From positions 1 to 64,000 of the forward strand of contig CAZURK010000020.1 in assembly GCA_964623055.1 (NCBI GenBank): a DNA stretch of 64,000 nucleotides, read 5' to 3'. The translations under genes were made by a program, and so were the position numbers. This DNA is from JADHUC01 sp964623055. GTDB lineage: Bacteria; Planctomycetota; Planctomycetia; Pirellulales; Pirellulaceae. The notes beneath the pieces were generated by a model that was given only the letters and a program-made list of their open reading frames with translations, was not told the DNA's origin and ran no database searches. How positions within the stretch are numbered: the first letter of the stretch is position 1; each line of letters starts with the position of its first letter. Shown one piece after another: positions 36,101-44,545 of this stretch.

Positions 36101-36512
36101 GGCGGGCGATCGTCTGCACATCCTTGGTCCTGAAGAGTTGATCAACCAGGAGGACGCTTTCAAGACAATTACCACGCCGCAGACGCAGGAGATTCTCGCC
36201 AAGCAAGAGGAAGCCATGCAGGGCAAGCTCGGCGCTCTGCTGCTGAATGTAAACGCGTCCGACGGCACGATTGATTCGGGCTACAAGCTGCCGACGACTC
36301 CCGTGTTCGATGGACTGGTATCGGCTGGTGGCCGACTGTATGTCGCTTTGTTCAACGGCGGCGTTATGTGTCTTGGTACGGAAGGCGAGTCGCTAGAGCG
36401 AATCGCGCAATCCGACATAGCCAACTACAACGCCAATTCCGCGCTCAGAACCAAGCCGGCACGCAAGCCGAAGGCGCCGAAGAAGCCTCGAAAGAGCCCC
36501 GCGAAGAAGTAG
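33186..36512 (+). CDS. Exported methyltransferase-like/PQQ-type beta-propeller fusion, copy 2
   Basis: A 1108-residue paralogue of the protein at 7358-10645. A signal peptide (RFIVTIALVVASGNCFAQ) precedes a Rossmann domain with VVHVGCGDG (~42-50) and VLAPGG, then DIDEWTHYLYG and a quinoprotein-like propeller (WPTYRGDNRRSG, VYCLSLADGTLVWKY). HPCACY and FNALAA are conserved with copy 1. The linker after FNALAA is short (KDKDNVVLKPSPEES) and lacks the repeat tract of copy 1. A Lys/Pro-rich tail ends the protein. GAAAGGCG lies upstream of the ATG. It leads a tight three-gene run (gaps of 35 and 30 bases) with the DUF1593 and GH20-like genes, suggesting a role in glycan processing, though no substrate is indicated. 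Confidence 0.82.
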   Translation: MRNRIRSARFIVTIALVVASGNCFAQTAQELVDAAGFKGGVVVHVGCGDGALATEVHRIVPNSLVHAIDEQGSQVQQIRSNLFDKGSDGKVTFGGWDGKTVPFVSGFVNLLIIGDGQTVSSQEINRVLAPGGTVAMITDGRLETVAKLRSADIDEWTHYLYGVDNNPVSRDKRVKPPLYHLQWVGSPRWARHHDVMSSVSACVSADNKVFYVFDEGHTFSPFLPSDWKLVARDAFNGTILWKKDIPRWFPNLHGLKSGPATLPRRIVAVGKRVYATLGIEAPVSEIDSETGKTLRVLENTAGTDEILFEKNSLYLVVDRTANKEELSRYPTPGLRAWPIREKSIVRIDLQEGEIAWEKTFPWVAPLSTAMDEGQVYFYDGECVRAVCKDAGEQVWTSIPLPIRENTSFNFGPALMVSRGVVVYTGGENPVRDYGSREQMFGLSTKDGKKLWEAYHPASGYRSPEDLFVVDGKVWAGDVTAHRWAGEMGSTGVFYGTDVEDGKVKVEFGADKDAYWFHHRCHPGKATEDYLLMSRTGIEFIDMKNQEWTLHHWVRGACLYGIMPANGMVYAPQHPCACYIGGKLFGFNALAAKDKDNVVLKPSPEESRLTKGPAYESTITPTQSDWPTYRGDNRRSGATGEGVAEMLKQNWSVKLPGIATPPVVADDKVLVSLKNKQALYALDADSGETLFRYFPGGRIDSPPTVQGNRVYFGSTDGYVYCLSLADGTLVWKYQAAPSPVNHMFFENIESTHPVHGTVLVRDDRVYTVSGRSMFVDGGMRFLILDAKTGDKIVEHVMDDRVPGADEELQMHHEFLNMPMALPDILSCNEDKIFMRFQEFDLNGYRLALDFPRKLYAKDMADKNKSFESLQDQKGKDAHVFSGTGFLDDTWWHRTYWVYGKNYGSGWPGYYLAGKNTPAGRILSFDKSGIYGWGRMKQYFKWSKQYQYMLFATDYDYQQKWARAVPILVRAMVKAGDRLHILGPEELINQEDAFKTITTPQTQEILAKQEEAMQGKLGALLLNVNASDGTIDSGYKLPTTPVFDGLVSAGGRLYVALFNGGVMCLGTEGESLERIAQSDIANYNANSALRTKPARKPKAPKKPRKSPAKK

Positions 36513-36547
36513 AGGCGTCTTACCGCAACAGCTATCGGAGACTTACT

Positions 36548-38713
36548 ATGCACGTTAGGTTGCTGGTCTCACTTCCTTTCATAGTCGCGATTCTCGCCTA
36601 CAACCTTTGGGGCAACGATGCCGGAGAGGAATCCGATCCGAGAAGTCCTCTGTTATGCGTAGGTGTGGCGGGCGATCCAACGCCCGTGAAGCTACGTGGC
36701 AATATCAAGCAACGGGACGACGGAACGTTCAACCTGCCGGCAGGCGCACCATGGGGCTGGATCGCCGTCGGACCTGACGAGAAGCCGATGCGGCAGCTTG
36801 AGCAACTGCGATCCTTTACGATCTGTGGTTGGGCCCGGCCGATAAGCTTGGATGTGGGATCGGGAGGCAATCGCATCGCCTTCAATCTGAACTACAATCG
36901 CAACGGTTTCGACTTGGTCCACCTTTGGGACGGGCGGCTCCGCCTGGCTGTGAATGAGTGGCCGGATAGAGTCAAAAACGACTCGTCGCCGGACAAGCTC
37001 GAGGTGGGCAAGTGGACGTTCTTCGCGGTGTCATACGACGGCACGAAGTCGTCGGACAATGTTCACTGGCATTTCGGCGCTCCGAAGACCGCTGCGGCAC
37101 TGGATAGGAAGACTTCGTACGGCGCCGGGCCCACCGGCGCCGGGCCCACCGGCGCGGGCAGCGGTGTGCTGACCATCGGCAACTATAACCCAACGATCCA
37201 TCGCCACGGCACTGATCGCCAATTCCGCGGACAACTTCACGGAATCCGGATCTTCGGTAGCCGCACTGGATCGGACGGGGCTCTGAGCCTGGAGGCAATT
37301 CGGAAACTCCAAGCCAGTGACAACACGTCGCCCGACTTTACGGCCGACGTACCTGCCGATTTGGCGCGGACCGCAACGATGACGCAATCGTCGCACCGGT
37401 CCGACGAAGCCGTGGTTGGCTTGAGCGTGCCCCAACCTCCACCCGGCACCTTGCCACGCATCATTGCCACGACGGACGGTGAGATTGACGACCGTTGCTC
37501 GATGGTCCGCTTCCTGCTATACGCGAACGAATGGGACATCGAGGGCATCATTCACTGCAGCTCCAAGTTTCATTGGAAGGGGAACGGGAAAGACGTCAAG
37601 CGACACAATTGGGCCGATGAGGTGTGGCTCGACGAACAGATCGACTTGTACGAGGAAGCATACCCGAATCTGTCGCAGCATGATGAAGGATTTCCTATAG
37701 CGGATGCGCTTCGCAAGCTTGTCTACACCGGCAACGTGGTCAACGTCGGGGACATGAGCGAGGACACACCTGGCTCGGATCGGATTGTCGAAGTGCTGCT
37801 GGACGATGAACCTGGTCCCGCTTATCTCCAGGCCTGGGGCGGCACCAACACCATCGCTCGCGCGCTGTGGAAGATCCAGCACCATCATCCTGATCAGATG
37901 GATAAGGTGTCCAAGAAGGCGATCATCTACATCATCCTCGACCAGGACAAGACCTTCCGCGAGTACATCCAGCCGAACTGGCCGAAGCTCCAGGTGTTGG
38001 GCAGCTTTCGGCAGTTCGCGTGTATCGCCTACCGCTGGGAGCGGATCATACCCGGTCCGCAGAAGACCTTCTTCGAGAGGCCTTGGATGGTGGAGCACAT
38101 CCTCAAGAAGCACGGTCGACTGTGCGCCATCTACGAGGCCCGCGACGGAGCGTTCCGCTCGGAAGGCGACTCGCCTTCGTTCATGCATCAGATCGACGTG
38201 GGGTTACGAAGCCTCGAACATCCGGGCTGGGGCGGTTGGGGAGGCCGCTTTGTCCAGGAAAGCTCCGGCAGCAATGTCTGGCGCGGGGCCAAGGATGGCG
38301 GCAACCTGGACAAGCCAATCTGGCGTTGGGCCGAAGCGTTTCAGAACGACTGGGCTGCGCGTGCCGACTGGTGTGTCACGCCGAAATACGCCGACGCCAA
38401 CCATCCGCCGATCGTGAAACCTGCGGCGTTGGACATCACGGCTAAGCCGGGCGTAATGGTCACACTGGACGTCAGCGAATCGAGCGACCTGGACGGCGAC
38501 AAGCTCAGCTACAAGTGGTGGCAATACGGAGAAGTCGACACATATTCCGGCAACGTGGAGATCGCTAAGGCGAACGAAGCTAGAACGACCGTCGTCATCC
38601 CGCAGAACGCTAAGGCCGGAGAGACGATCCACCTGATCGCCGAAGTGACCGACAACGGCTCCCCACCGCTGACAAGATACGCGCGCGTGGTGGTTTCGGT
38701 TGAGGAAGAATAG
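36548..38713 (+). CDS. Exported LamG plus nucleoside-hydrolase-like protein (DUF1593, Sde182-like)
   Basis: A 721-residue protein with a hydrophobic N-terminal signal (LLVSLPFIVAILAYNLWG). Residues ~30-280 form a LamG-like module (SFTICGWARP, GKWTFFAVSYDG). Residues ~300-600 match the DUF1593 nucleoside-hydrolase-like domain: IIATTDGEIDDRCSM has the Asp cluster that binds calcium in nucleoside hydrolases, and WGGTNTIARALW follows. The C-terminal beta-sandwich (LDVSESSDLDGDKLSYKWWQYG) is the Sde182-type C-terminal domain. A 15-base tandem repeat adds GAGPTGAGPTG within the LamG part. GGAG precedes ATG 36548. The relatives are linked to polysaccharide degradation; the reaction is unproven. Confidence 0.82.
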   Translation: MHVRLLVSLPFIVAILAYNLWGNDAGEESDPRSPLLCVGVAGDPTPVKLRGNIKQRDDGTFNLPAGAPWGWIAVGPDEKPMRQLEQLRSFTICGWARPISLDVGSGGNRIAFNLNYNRNGFDLVHLWDGRLRLAVNEWPDRVKNDSSPDKLEVGKWTFFAVSYDGTKSSDNVHWHFGAPKTAAALDRKTSYGAGPTGAGPTGAGSGVLTIGNYNPTIHRHGTDRQFRGQLHGIRIFGSRTGSDGALSLEAIRKLQASDNTSPDFTADVPADLARTATMTQSSHRSDEAVVGLSVPQPPPGTLPRIIATTDGEIDDRCSMVRFLLYANEWDIEGIIHCSSKFHWKGNGKDVKRHNWADEVWLDEQIDLYEEAYPNLSQHDEGFPIADALRKLVYTGNVVNVGDMSEDTPGSDRIVEVLLDDEPGPAYLQAWGGTNTIARALWKIQHHHPDQMDKVSKKAIIYIILDQDKTFREYIQPNWPKLQVLGSFRQFACIAYRWERIIPGPQKTFFERPWMVEHILKKHGRLCAIYEARDGAFRSEGDSPSFMHQIDVGLRSLEHPGWGGWGGRFVQESSGSNVWRGAKDGGNLDKPIWRWAEAFQNDWAARADWCVTPKYADANHPPIVKPAALDITAKPGVMVTLDVSESSDLDGDKLSYKWWQYGEVDTYSGNVEIAKANEARTTVVIPQNAKAGETIHLIAEVTDNGSPPLTRYARVVVSVEEE
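37121..37150. repeat. 15-bp in-frame tandem duplication
   Basis: GGCGCCGGGCCCACC is repeated exactly at 37121-37135 and 37136-37150, with a truncated third start at 37151. It encodes GAGPT repeats in a loop of the LamG-like domain. Copy number may vary between strains. Confidence 0.9.
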
Positions 38714-38743
38714 CCCGCATTCCCTGAATACGGAGAGCATGCG

Positions 38744-41700
38744 ATGCGATTTCGAATCGAACTCGTCGGCGTCTTGGTGGCGACAATATTTTGTGTCCAC
38801 GTGGCTTCGGCCAGTGAAGTTTCGGCGTTGCGTCTCGTTCCGTTTCCCAAAGAGATCCGTGCGCTTGACGGGACATTCGATCTAGGTCGCGAGTTCACGA
38901 TCGAGGCCTCATCTGAATCGGTCGAATCTCTTACCGAAATGATTGGAACGGAATTGAAGCGTGCGGGCTTGCCGGCTCCGAAGAGTCGCCGAGTCGAACA
39001 CGATGTTCCGTATTTGCGGCTGTCAACGCAGGAAGGCGTACGGCCGACATCGGTGCGGTTTCGCGATGGGGCCACGCCGGAAGACTACGCGCTGGAGGTG
39101 CGACCCGACGCTGTCGTTTGCACGGGATGCGGCGAAGCTGGTCTCTTCTATGGTGTGCAGACGGTGTGCCAACTGATCCGGGCCAATCGTCGCGATGGCG
39201 GTTTGCCCTGCTTGTCCGTGAAGGATTGGCCTTCGCTGCGCTGGCGGTGTTTTCAAGACGACATGACGCGCGGCCCCAGCTCCAAGCCGGAAACGCTCAA
39301 GTTCGAGGTGGCCACGGGCGCGCACTTGAAGATGAATCTGTTCACCTACTACATGGAGTACCAATATGCCTTCAAGAAGCATCCACTGATCGGTCCGGAA
39401 GAGGGTTCGCTGACTCCGGAAACACTCGCCCAACTGGTGGACTATGCGAAACGGTTGCATGTGGACATTTTGGGCAACCAACAGTCGTTCGGGCATTTCG
39501 CGCACATCTTGAAACATGAGGAATACGCTCATCTGCGCGAAACGTCCTACCTGTTGTGCCCGGTCAAGGAAGAGAGCTACCAGTTGCTGGATGATTTGTA
39601 CTCGGAGGTCTGCCCCATCCTGCCGTTCCCGTTTTTCAACGTCTGCTGCGATGAAACCTATGGATTGGGCAAGGGCCCGTCGAAGGAGCTGGCCGAGGAG
39701 ATCGGCACGGGCGGTGTGTACGTCCAGCACATCCGTCGCGTTCACGATCTGCTGAAGGAGAAGTACCAAAAGCGAATGATGATGTGGGGTGATATCATTC
39801 TGCAGCATCCGGACCATTTGGACGAGGTCCCGAAAGACACCATCATGCTGACGTGGGGGTATGGGGATAGACCCAGCTTCGAGAATCAGATTATTCCGTT
39901 CGCCGAGTCTGGTTACGAGTTTTTCATCTGTCCGGGCGTGAGCAACTGGAGTCGTATTCTGCCGGACTTTGGCGTGGCCACGAACAACATCTACCACTTC
40001 GTGCGCGACGGCGCCAAGCATGGCGCATTGGGCATGCTGAACACGGCCTGGGAGGACGATGGCGAGGCGCTGAACGCCCCGAAATGGCACGGGTATGCCT
40101 GGGGTGCCGAATGTGCCTGGAACGCTTCGACTACGACCCCCGAGCAGTTCAACCGCCGTATCGGTGCCGTGCTCTTTGGCGAGTCGGACGATCATTTCGG
40201 CCAAGCCATTGAACTGCTAGCCAAAACGCATCGTCTGCCCGGAATGCAAGGGATGAACAACAAGCGGTTCTGGCAGGACGACTTCCCACCGCGAATGAAG
40301 ACAGCCACGGCACGCGATTCGGCCGCCAGTTTGCTGGAAATCGTGCGCCCGGCCATCGCGCATCTGGAAACGTGCAAGGAGCAAGCGACCGTCAACAAGG
40401 AGGTGCTCGACTACTTCCTATTCGGCGCACGTCGCATGGAACTGATCGGCCAACGAATGCTCGACGGTCTGGAAGCCGCAGAACTGTACACGCAGGCTTA
40501 CGAAACGTCCCCAGACAAGGCCGTCGCGTTGTTGGAAAAGGTTGAGGGACTGGTGCAGAAGAACCGAGAAGCCTACGAAACGCTTGGCACTCAGTTCCAG
40601 CGGCTTTGGCTCAAAGAAAGCAAGCCTTTCGCCCTGGACCGGACGATCGCACGTTATCAGAACACGCTGAAGAAATACAACGACTTGGCCAAACGTCTGG
40701 CGGAGGCACGAGAAACGGCCGTGTCTGGCCAGCGCCCACCCCGACCGGAAGATCTGGGATTGGCGCAAGCGGAAGGGCACAGCCGCCGTACTCGACCTCA
40801 CCGGATCGAATCGACGCCGTTAGCTTCTGACGCGCCGTGGACCGTACCAACGGCAACGCACCGCTTGGGGCTGATAGTCAATGCAGGTTCAGTCGAACGT
40901 TTCAACCTGCCGATCGAACTGGATGTGGAGTTGCCGGACGGACGGAAAAAGGGGACAGGTCCAATTTGTGCAAAGCACCCTTCGGGCCGTTCCGGAAAAT
41001 TGGACCTGTCCCCTTCTTCCGTCCGGGCGTTTCGCCTGGCCGATAAGGGGAAGCCGATCGAGATTCTGGCGCAGCTTGATCCATCTGATAAGCCCAGCAA
41101 GACGCGGCTCACGCTGATGGTCGCAGGGCCGCTTGCCAAAGGCTTGCGGACGCCAATCCACGTCTACTTGGGCCTCGACGAAGCGCCGCAGTCGCTGCCG
41201 TGTGCTGTATCGACCGAGGATGCGGATGACGGCATGAAGCGGATCGAAAACGACAAGGTCCGGTTGTTGTTGGGCCCCGAAGGCGGCCACGTCTACCGCT
41301 GGCAGGTCAAGTCACTCGACAATCGGGACCTGACGATGCCCGGACAGACCAATTGGCACGGTTTCGCCGACGCCGGTGGGGCTCATCGGTCGGCGCAAAA
41401 CAAACTCGCCTGTAACGCTTGCGGTCCGGCCCTCGTGCGTTACCAGTGCACCGATCCAGCGGGCCTAAGCAAGACCATCAGCCTGTTCGGCGGCGTTTCG
41501 TGGATGGAAGTCGATTTGAATTACGGGGTCGAGTATTACTGGGATTTCGATAACCCAGACAACTTCGCCGCGGACAGACCGACGCCGGGTACATACCTAT
41601 TCTCCAACGGCGCGACCGGCCCCGTGGGGCGGATGGCTGACGGTGTGCCCGCGCAGGTGAAAGCCGCGAACGTCCATTGGGGGATCAAGTTCAACGACGA

Positions 41701-41938
41701 CCGCCTTGCCCTCGGCATCGCGACGCCCGAAATCGCCGCGCATCACTGCATCGGCCCGGGAAGCGGTTCCGGAGGTGTAGGTATCGAACGGTCGCGGCCA
41801 GCCAGCCATTTCGTAACCTTCGCGGGCCAATTGGACGCCGAGCCGCATGAGATCATGGAGAGATTACGGCAAACGCTGGACTTTCGGAACCAGCCCGAGG
41901 TGATCCTGTACACGGTTCAGCCACGAGACCAGGATTGA
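38744..41938 (+). CDS. Exported GH20-like beta-N-acetylhexosaminidase family protein
   Basis: A 1064-residue exported protein (signal in LVGVLVATIFCVHVASA). The N-terminal GH20b-like domain (ALRLVPFPKEI, DYALEVRPDAVVCTGCGEAGLFYGVQT) is followed by a TIM barrel. The barrel has the D-E pair expected for substrate-assisted catalysis (FNVCCDETYGLGKG, Asp303-Glu304). WGDIILQHP and TAWEDDGEALN follow. The C-terminal ~360 residues are an extra beta-rich region. Within it a 28-bp-arm palindrome (40940-41024) is translated in frame as roughly KKGTGPICAKHPSGRSG. It lies 30 bases after the DUF1593 gene, in the same run. Hexosaminidase activity is inferred; planctomycete GH20-like proteins may act on other amino sugars. 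Confidence 0.82.
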   Translation: MRFRIELVGVLVATIFCVHVASASEVSALRLVPFPKEIRALDGTFDLGREFTIEASSESVESLTEMIGTELKRAGLPAPKSRRVEHDVPYLRLSTQEGVRPTSVRFRDGATPEDYALEVRPDAVVCTGCGEAGLFYGVQTVCQLIRANRRDGGLPCLSVKDWPSLRWRCFQDDMTRGPSSKPETLKFEVATGAHLKMNLFTYYMEYQYAFKKHPLIGPEEGSLTPETLAQLVDYAKRLHVDILGNQQSFGHFAHILKHEEYAHLRETSYLLCPVKEESYQLLDDLYSEVCPILPFPFFNVCCDETYGLGKGPSKELAEEIGTGGVYVQHIRRVHDLLKEKYQKRMMMWGDIILQHPDHLDEVPKDTIMLTWGYGDRPSFENQIIPFAESGYEFFICPGVSNWSRILPDFGVATNNIYHFVRDGAKHGALGMLNTAWEDDGEALNAPKWHGYAWGAECAWNASTTTPEQFNRRIGAVLFGESDDHFGQAIELLAKTHRLPGMQGMNNKRFWQDDFPPRMKTATARDSAASLLEIVRPAIAHLETCKEQATVNKEVLDYFLFGARRMELIGQRMLDGLEAAELYTQAYETSPDKAVALLEKVEGLVQKNREAYETLGTQFQRLWLKESKPFALDRTIARYQNTLKKYNDLAKRLAEARETAVSGQRPPRPEDLGLAQAEGHSRRTRPHRIESTPLASDAPWTVPTATHRLGLIVNAGSVERFNLPIELDVELPDGRKKGTGPICAKHPSGRSGKLDLSPSSVRAFRLADKGKPIEILAQLDPSDKPSKTRLTLMVAGPLAKGLRTPIHVYLGLDEAPQSLPCAVSTEDADDGMKRIENDKVRLLLGPEGGHVYRWQVKSLDNRDLTMPGQTNWHGFADAGGAHRSAQNKLACNACGPALVRYQCTDPAGLSKTISLFGGVSWMEVDLNYGVEYYWDFDNPDNFAADRPTPGTYLFSNGATGPVGRMADGVPAQVKAANVHWGIKFNDDRLALGIATPEIAAHHCIGPGSGSGGVGIERSRPASHFVTFAGQLDAEPHEIMERLRQTLDFRNQPEVILYTVQPRDQD
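40940..41024. repeat. In-frame palindromic element in GH20-like gene
   Basis: A 28-base arm (40940-40967, containing GGGGACAGGTCCAATTT) pairs with 40997-41024 with one mismatch and a 29-base loop. It lies wholly inside the coding sequence and is read through without a stop. Confidence 0.9.
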
Positions 41939-42020
41939 TCCGGCTGGCCATGCCATGCCGCGGCCGGCGCGGCGCATCCGTCGATCCGATCAGAACGCCA
42001 TTAGAGACTGGTCCGTCATT

Positions 42021-43298
42021 CTACTTGAACGGTTCGGCCGCGACCGGCTTCCCGTTGCACGATTCCTTGGGAAGAATGGCGATCGCTTCCAGTTCGCAGA
42101 GCAGTTCCGGTCGGCAGACACCCGTTTCGACAAGCGTATTGGGCACGTGGCGGATGCCCCAGTCTTCCAGGATCGACTCGTACATTTCAAGGTATTCGGC
42201 GCGTTTCAGGAACGTTGCGATCTGTGTCACGTCTTCGAACGACGAGCCCTGAGCGGCCAGCAGTTCTTTGACGTTCAGCAACATGCGTTCGATCTGTTTG
42301 TAGGGATCGTCCAAGTGGACCGTCGCCCCTTTCTCATCCACGCTCGCCGTACCCGAGATGTGCAGCACCACTTTGTCTGGAAAATCCAGCTTCATGCCGC
42401 GCGAGAATGCCGACCCGTATTCGTCCGCCTCGTTCAGCGTCGGCGTATACATGCGTTCGATGGTCACGCCATCCGTGTCCAACAACGCGTACAGGTCCAA
42501 TCCAACCAGTGCACTGTGTGGCCACAGTATGGCCTGGATGCCCGTGCTGGCCGGCAGAAGCGTGACGCCTTCTACCTCGAAGAACGCGTTTCGCGACAGA
42601 TTGAATTCCGCATAGTCGCGATCGATGTCCACCAGGTAACACCATGTACGATAGACGTCGGTAAACTTCGCGCCGTACTTGGCCAGCAACCTTTTGCAGT
42701 GTGCGAACATGCGATCGCTTTGCTCGCGAAACGTGCCTGGGTTATCCGGATCGTCCGATATCCCGTTGATGTCTGTGATGTACAAATGGCGACGCCCGTC
42801 GATCGTTAACAGTTTGGAAACGGTGTCGGACGCCTCGTCGTAAGATGTCTCGACGGTATAGGATCCGGAATCCTTCGGCACGATTGCGTGAATCTGGTGT
42901 TCAATCTGCTGGGGCCCGCGACATGGCGGCTGCTGGAGGTAAGTGGTTGCCGGGAGTTGATCTCCAGCCACACCAGCGGCTCCGTAGACCTCTTTCTGAA
43001 CTCGCCGAAACGTGTCCATGTCCTCCGAGGTGTTCTTGAAGAAGGCCCGTTCCCAGACTACGTGCGACATGTCGGCACCGCCTTGCTCCAGAAGCCGCGG
43101 CAGACAGCCGTAGAAACGGCGAGCTTGGCCTTCGAAGTCCAACTCGGGCGTTGGCCCCAAGACCGGTGCGCACCGAACATACACATCCCTCGTGAAATCG
43201 CTGTCGATCGACACGACCTCGCCGCTACATGTGTCTTTCTCGCAGGGGCACTGAGTCCGTAAGGGGACATGTTGTTCTTGGGACGTTGCCTGACTCAT
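42021..43298 (-). CDS. RidA (YjgF/YER057c) repeat protein
   Basis: A 425-residue protein without a signal peptide. Two units are clear RidA-like domains: one with RHLYITDINGISDDP and RLLAKYGAKFTDVYRTWCYL, and a C-terminal one with VVLHISGTASVDEKG, ELLAAQGSSFEDVTQIATFL and CRPELLCELEAIAILP. The first ~145 residues (LLEQGGADMSHVVWERAFFKN) look like a third, divergent unit after a Cys-rich start (CPCEKDTCSG). RidA proteins deaminate reactive enamine/imine intermediates as homotrimers, so three units in one chain could imitate a trimer; chorismatase-like proteins are another possibility. AGAGGAG precedes ATG 43298. The gene is divergent from the DUF1080/PutA pair. Confidence 0.75.
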   Translation of the reverse strand: MSQATSQEQHVPLRTQCPCEKDTCSGEVVSIDSDFTRDVYVRCAPVLGPTPELDFEGQARRFYGCLPRLLEQGGADMSHVVWERAFFKNTSEDMDTFRRVQKEVYGAAGVAGDQLPATTYLQQPPCRGPQQIEHQIHAIVPKDSGSYTVETSYDEASDTVSKLLTIDGRRHLYITDINGISDDPDNPGTFREQSDRMFAHCKRLLAKYGAKFTDVYRTWCYLVDIDRDYAEFNLSRNAFFEVEGVTLLPASTGIQAILWPHSALVGLDLYALLDTDGVTIERMYTPTLNEADEYGSAFSRGMKLDFPDKVVLHISGTASVDEKGATVHLDDPYKQIERMLLNVKELLAAQGSSFEDVTQIATFLKRAEYLEMYESILEDWGIRHVPNTLVETGVCRPELLCELEAIAILPKESCNGKPVAAEPFK

Positions 43299-43756
43299 TC
43301 GCAATACTCCTCTTGGATCTGCAGTTCCTCCTACGTGCCGGACCTCTTGGCATTCAGCTTGGAAGACAAAGGCATCGTAGGAGTTCACCAGGTGGGCCCG
43401 GACCGGGAATCCCATGATGCCCGTCCGGCATAGTTCAAATGGGATGAAACCGCAGCGTGGCCAACCAGGACCACAATCTGCGTTTGGTGGGCTGCTACAG
43501 GCGAGACACACCCATAAACGATTACAACAACGTTAGTCTATCCAGAATCTGCGCGGTTCGCAAGATTCCAGACGCGGTCAAACCGTCCGTGCGCCTTGAA
43601 ACGTGGGTTCGGGCTGCTATCTTCCATACTCGTTGGCGAAATCTGCGATTGCGGCGCAAAGTGAACCGTTTGCACTGGTTACGACACACGGATATGCTTT
43701 GCAGCAAAAGGCCTCTTGCGAACGTGGCTCTACCGAACACAACAGGGAGAAACGCG
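43299..43756. other. Divergent intergenic region between RidA-repeat and DUF1080 genes
   Basis: 458 bases with no credible gene. Frames on the + strand run into the downstream gene but have poor codon use and no ribosome binding site. A -35/-10 pair near the right side (43670-43698) is the only regulatory candidate I can place. The promoter of the RidA-repeat gene must also be here but is not obvious. Confidence 0.5.
43670..43698 (+). promoter_or_regulatory. Sigma-70-like promoter upstream of DUF1080/PutA genes
   Basis: TTGCAC (43670-43675) and TATGCT (43693-43698) are separated by 17 bases. The ATG of the DUF1080 gene lies 58 bases further, preceded by AGGGAGA. Confidence 0.45.
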
Positions 43757-44488
43757 ATGATCCGTCTATTTGGGAGTTCTTGTTCCGCGGTTCTGGTGGG
43801 CCTGGTTGCGATATCGTGGACGTGCGCGGCAGAACCATTGGCGACAACCTTAGTCGGCAACGATTTTAACGATTGGCGCGAGCCTCACGGCGACTGGCAA
43901 GTTGTCGGCGACGTGAAAGCGGGCGGCGAAGGCGATCGGCTGTTGTTGTCAACGCCTGGCGAGGGAGTCATAGTCAATGGCGCCAAGGGCCGGACAAGAA
44001 ACGCCCTGTCGAAATTCGAGCACGCGGACGTGGAAGCGCACATCGAGTTCATGGTCTCCAAAGGATCCAACTCAGGCGTCTATTTCCAAGCACGCTACGA
44101 AGTCCAAATTCTGGATAGCTGGGGCGTCCAGAAGCCCAAATACGGCGATTGCGGTGGAATCTATCAGCGATGGAAGGATGGCAAGGGTTTCGACGGGCAT
44201 CCGCCCCGCGTCAATGCCAGTCGACGGCCGGGCCAGTGGCAGACGTTCGACGTGATTTTCCGCGCGCCAAGGTTCGATCAGGCCGGCAAGAAGACGGAAA
44301 ACGCCCGGTTCGTCAGGGTCGTCCACAACGGCGTCGTGGTGCACGAGAACGTGGAACTGACTGGTCCGACTCGCGCCAGTACGTACAATGACGAAAAGCC
44401 GACTGGGCCGCTCATGCTCCAGGGTGACCATGGCCCGGTTGCCTATCGCAACATTTCGATCAAGCCGATTCGGCTGGACAGCGACTGA
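43757..44488 (+). CDS. Exported DUF1080 protein (3-keto-disaccharide hydrolase domain)
   Basis: A 243-residue protein with a signal peptide (FGSSCSAVLVGLVAISWTCA). The body is a ConA-like jelly roll: NDFNDWREPHGDWQVVGDV, FMVSKGSNSGVYFQARYEVQILDS, YGDCGGIYQRW, PLMLQGDHGPVAYRNISI. This is the DUF1080 family, now named the 3-keto-disaccharide hydrolase domain and abundant in planctomycetes. It may work with the Gfo/Idh/MocA-type oxidoreductase that could make 3-keto sugars. The start at 43757 carries the signal and AGGGAGA. PutA begins 57 bases after it, which may be coincidental co-transcription. Confidence 0.88.
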   Translation: MIRLFGSSCSAVLVGLVAISWTCAAEPLATTLVGNDFNDWREPHGDWQVVGDVKAGGEGDRLLLSTPGEGVIVNGAKGRTRNALSKFEHADVEAHIEFMVSKGSNSGVYFQARYEVQILDSWGVQKPKYGDCGGIYQRWKDGKGFDGHPPRVNASRRPGQWQTFDVIFRAPRFDQAGKKTENARFVRVVHNGVVVHENVELTGPTRASTYNDEKPTGPLMLQGDHGPVAYRNISIKPIRLDSD

Positions 44489-44545
44489 TTGTTTGAGACC
44501 ATCGAATCGGCACTTGTCCTTCCGTCCAGGTTCGAGGCACGAACG

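Noticed and set aside
39023..40204. 393-codon open frame on the minus strand
   Set aside because: It is a shadow of the GH20-like gene; composition is atypical and no family motif is seen.
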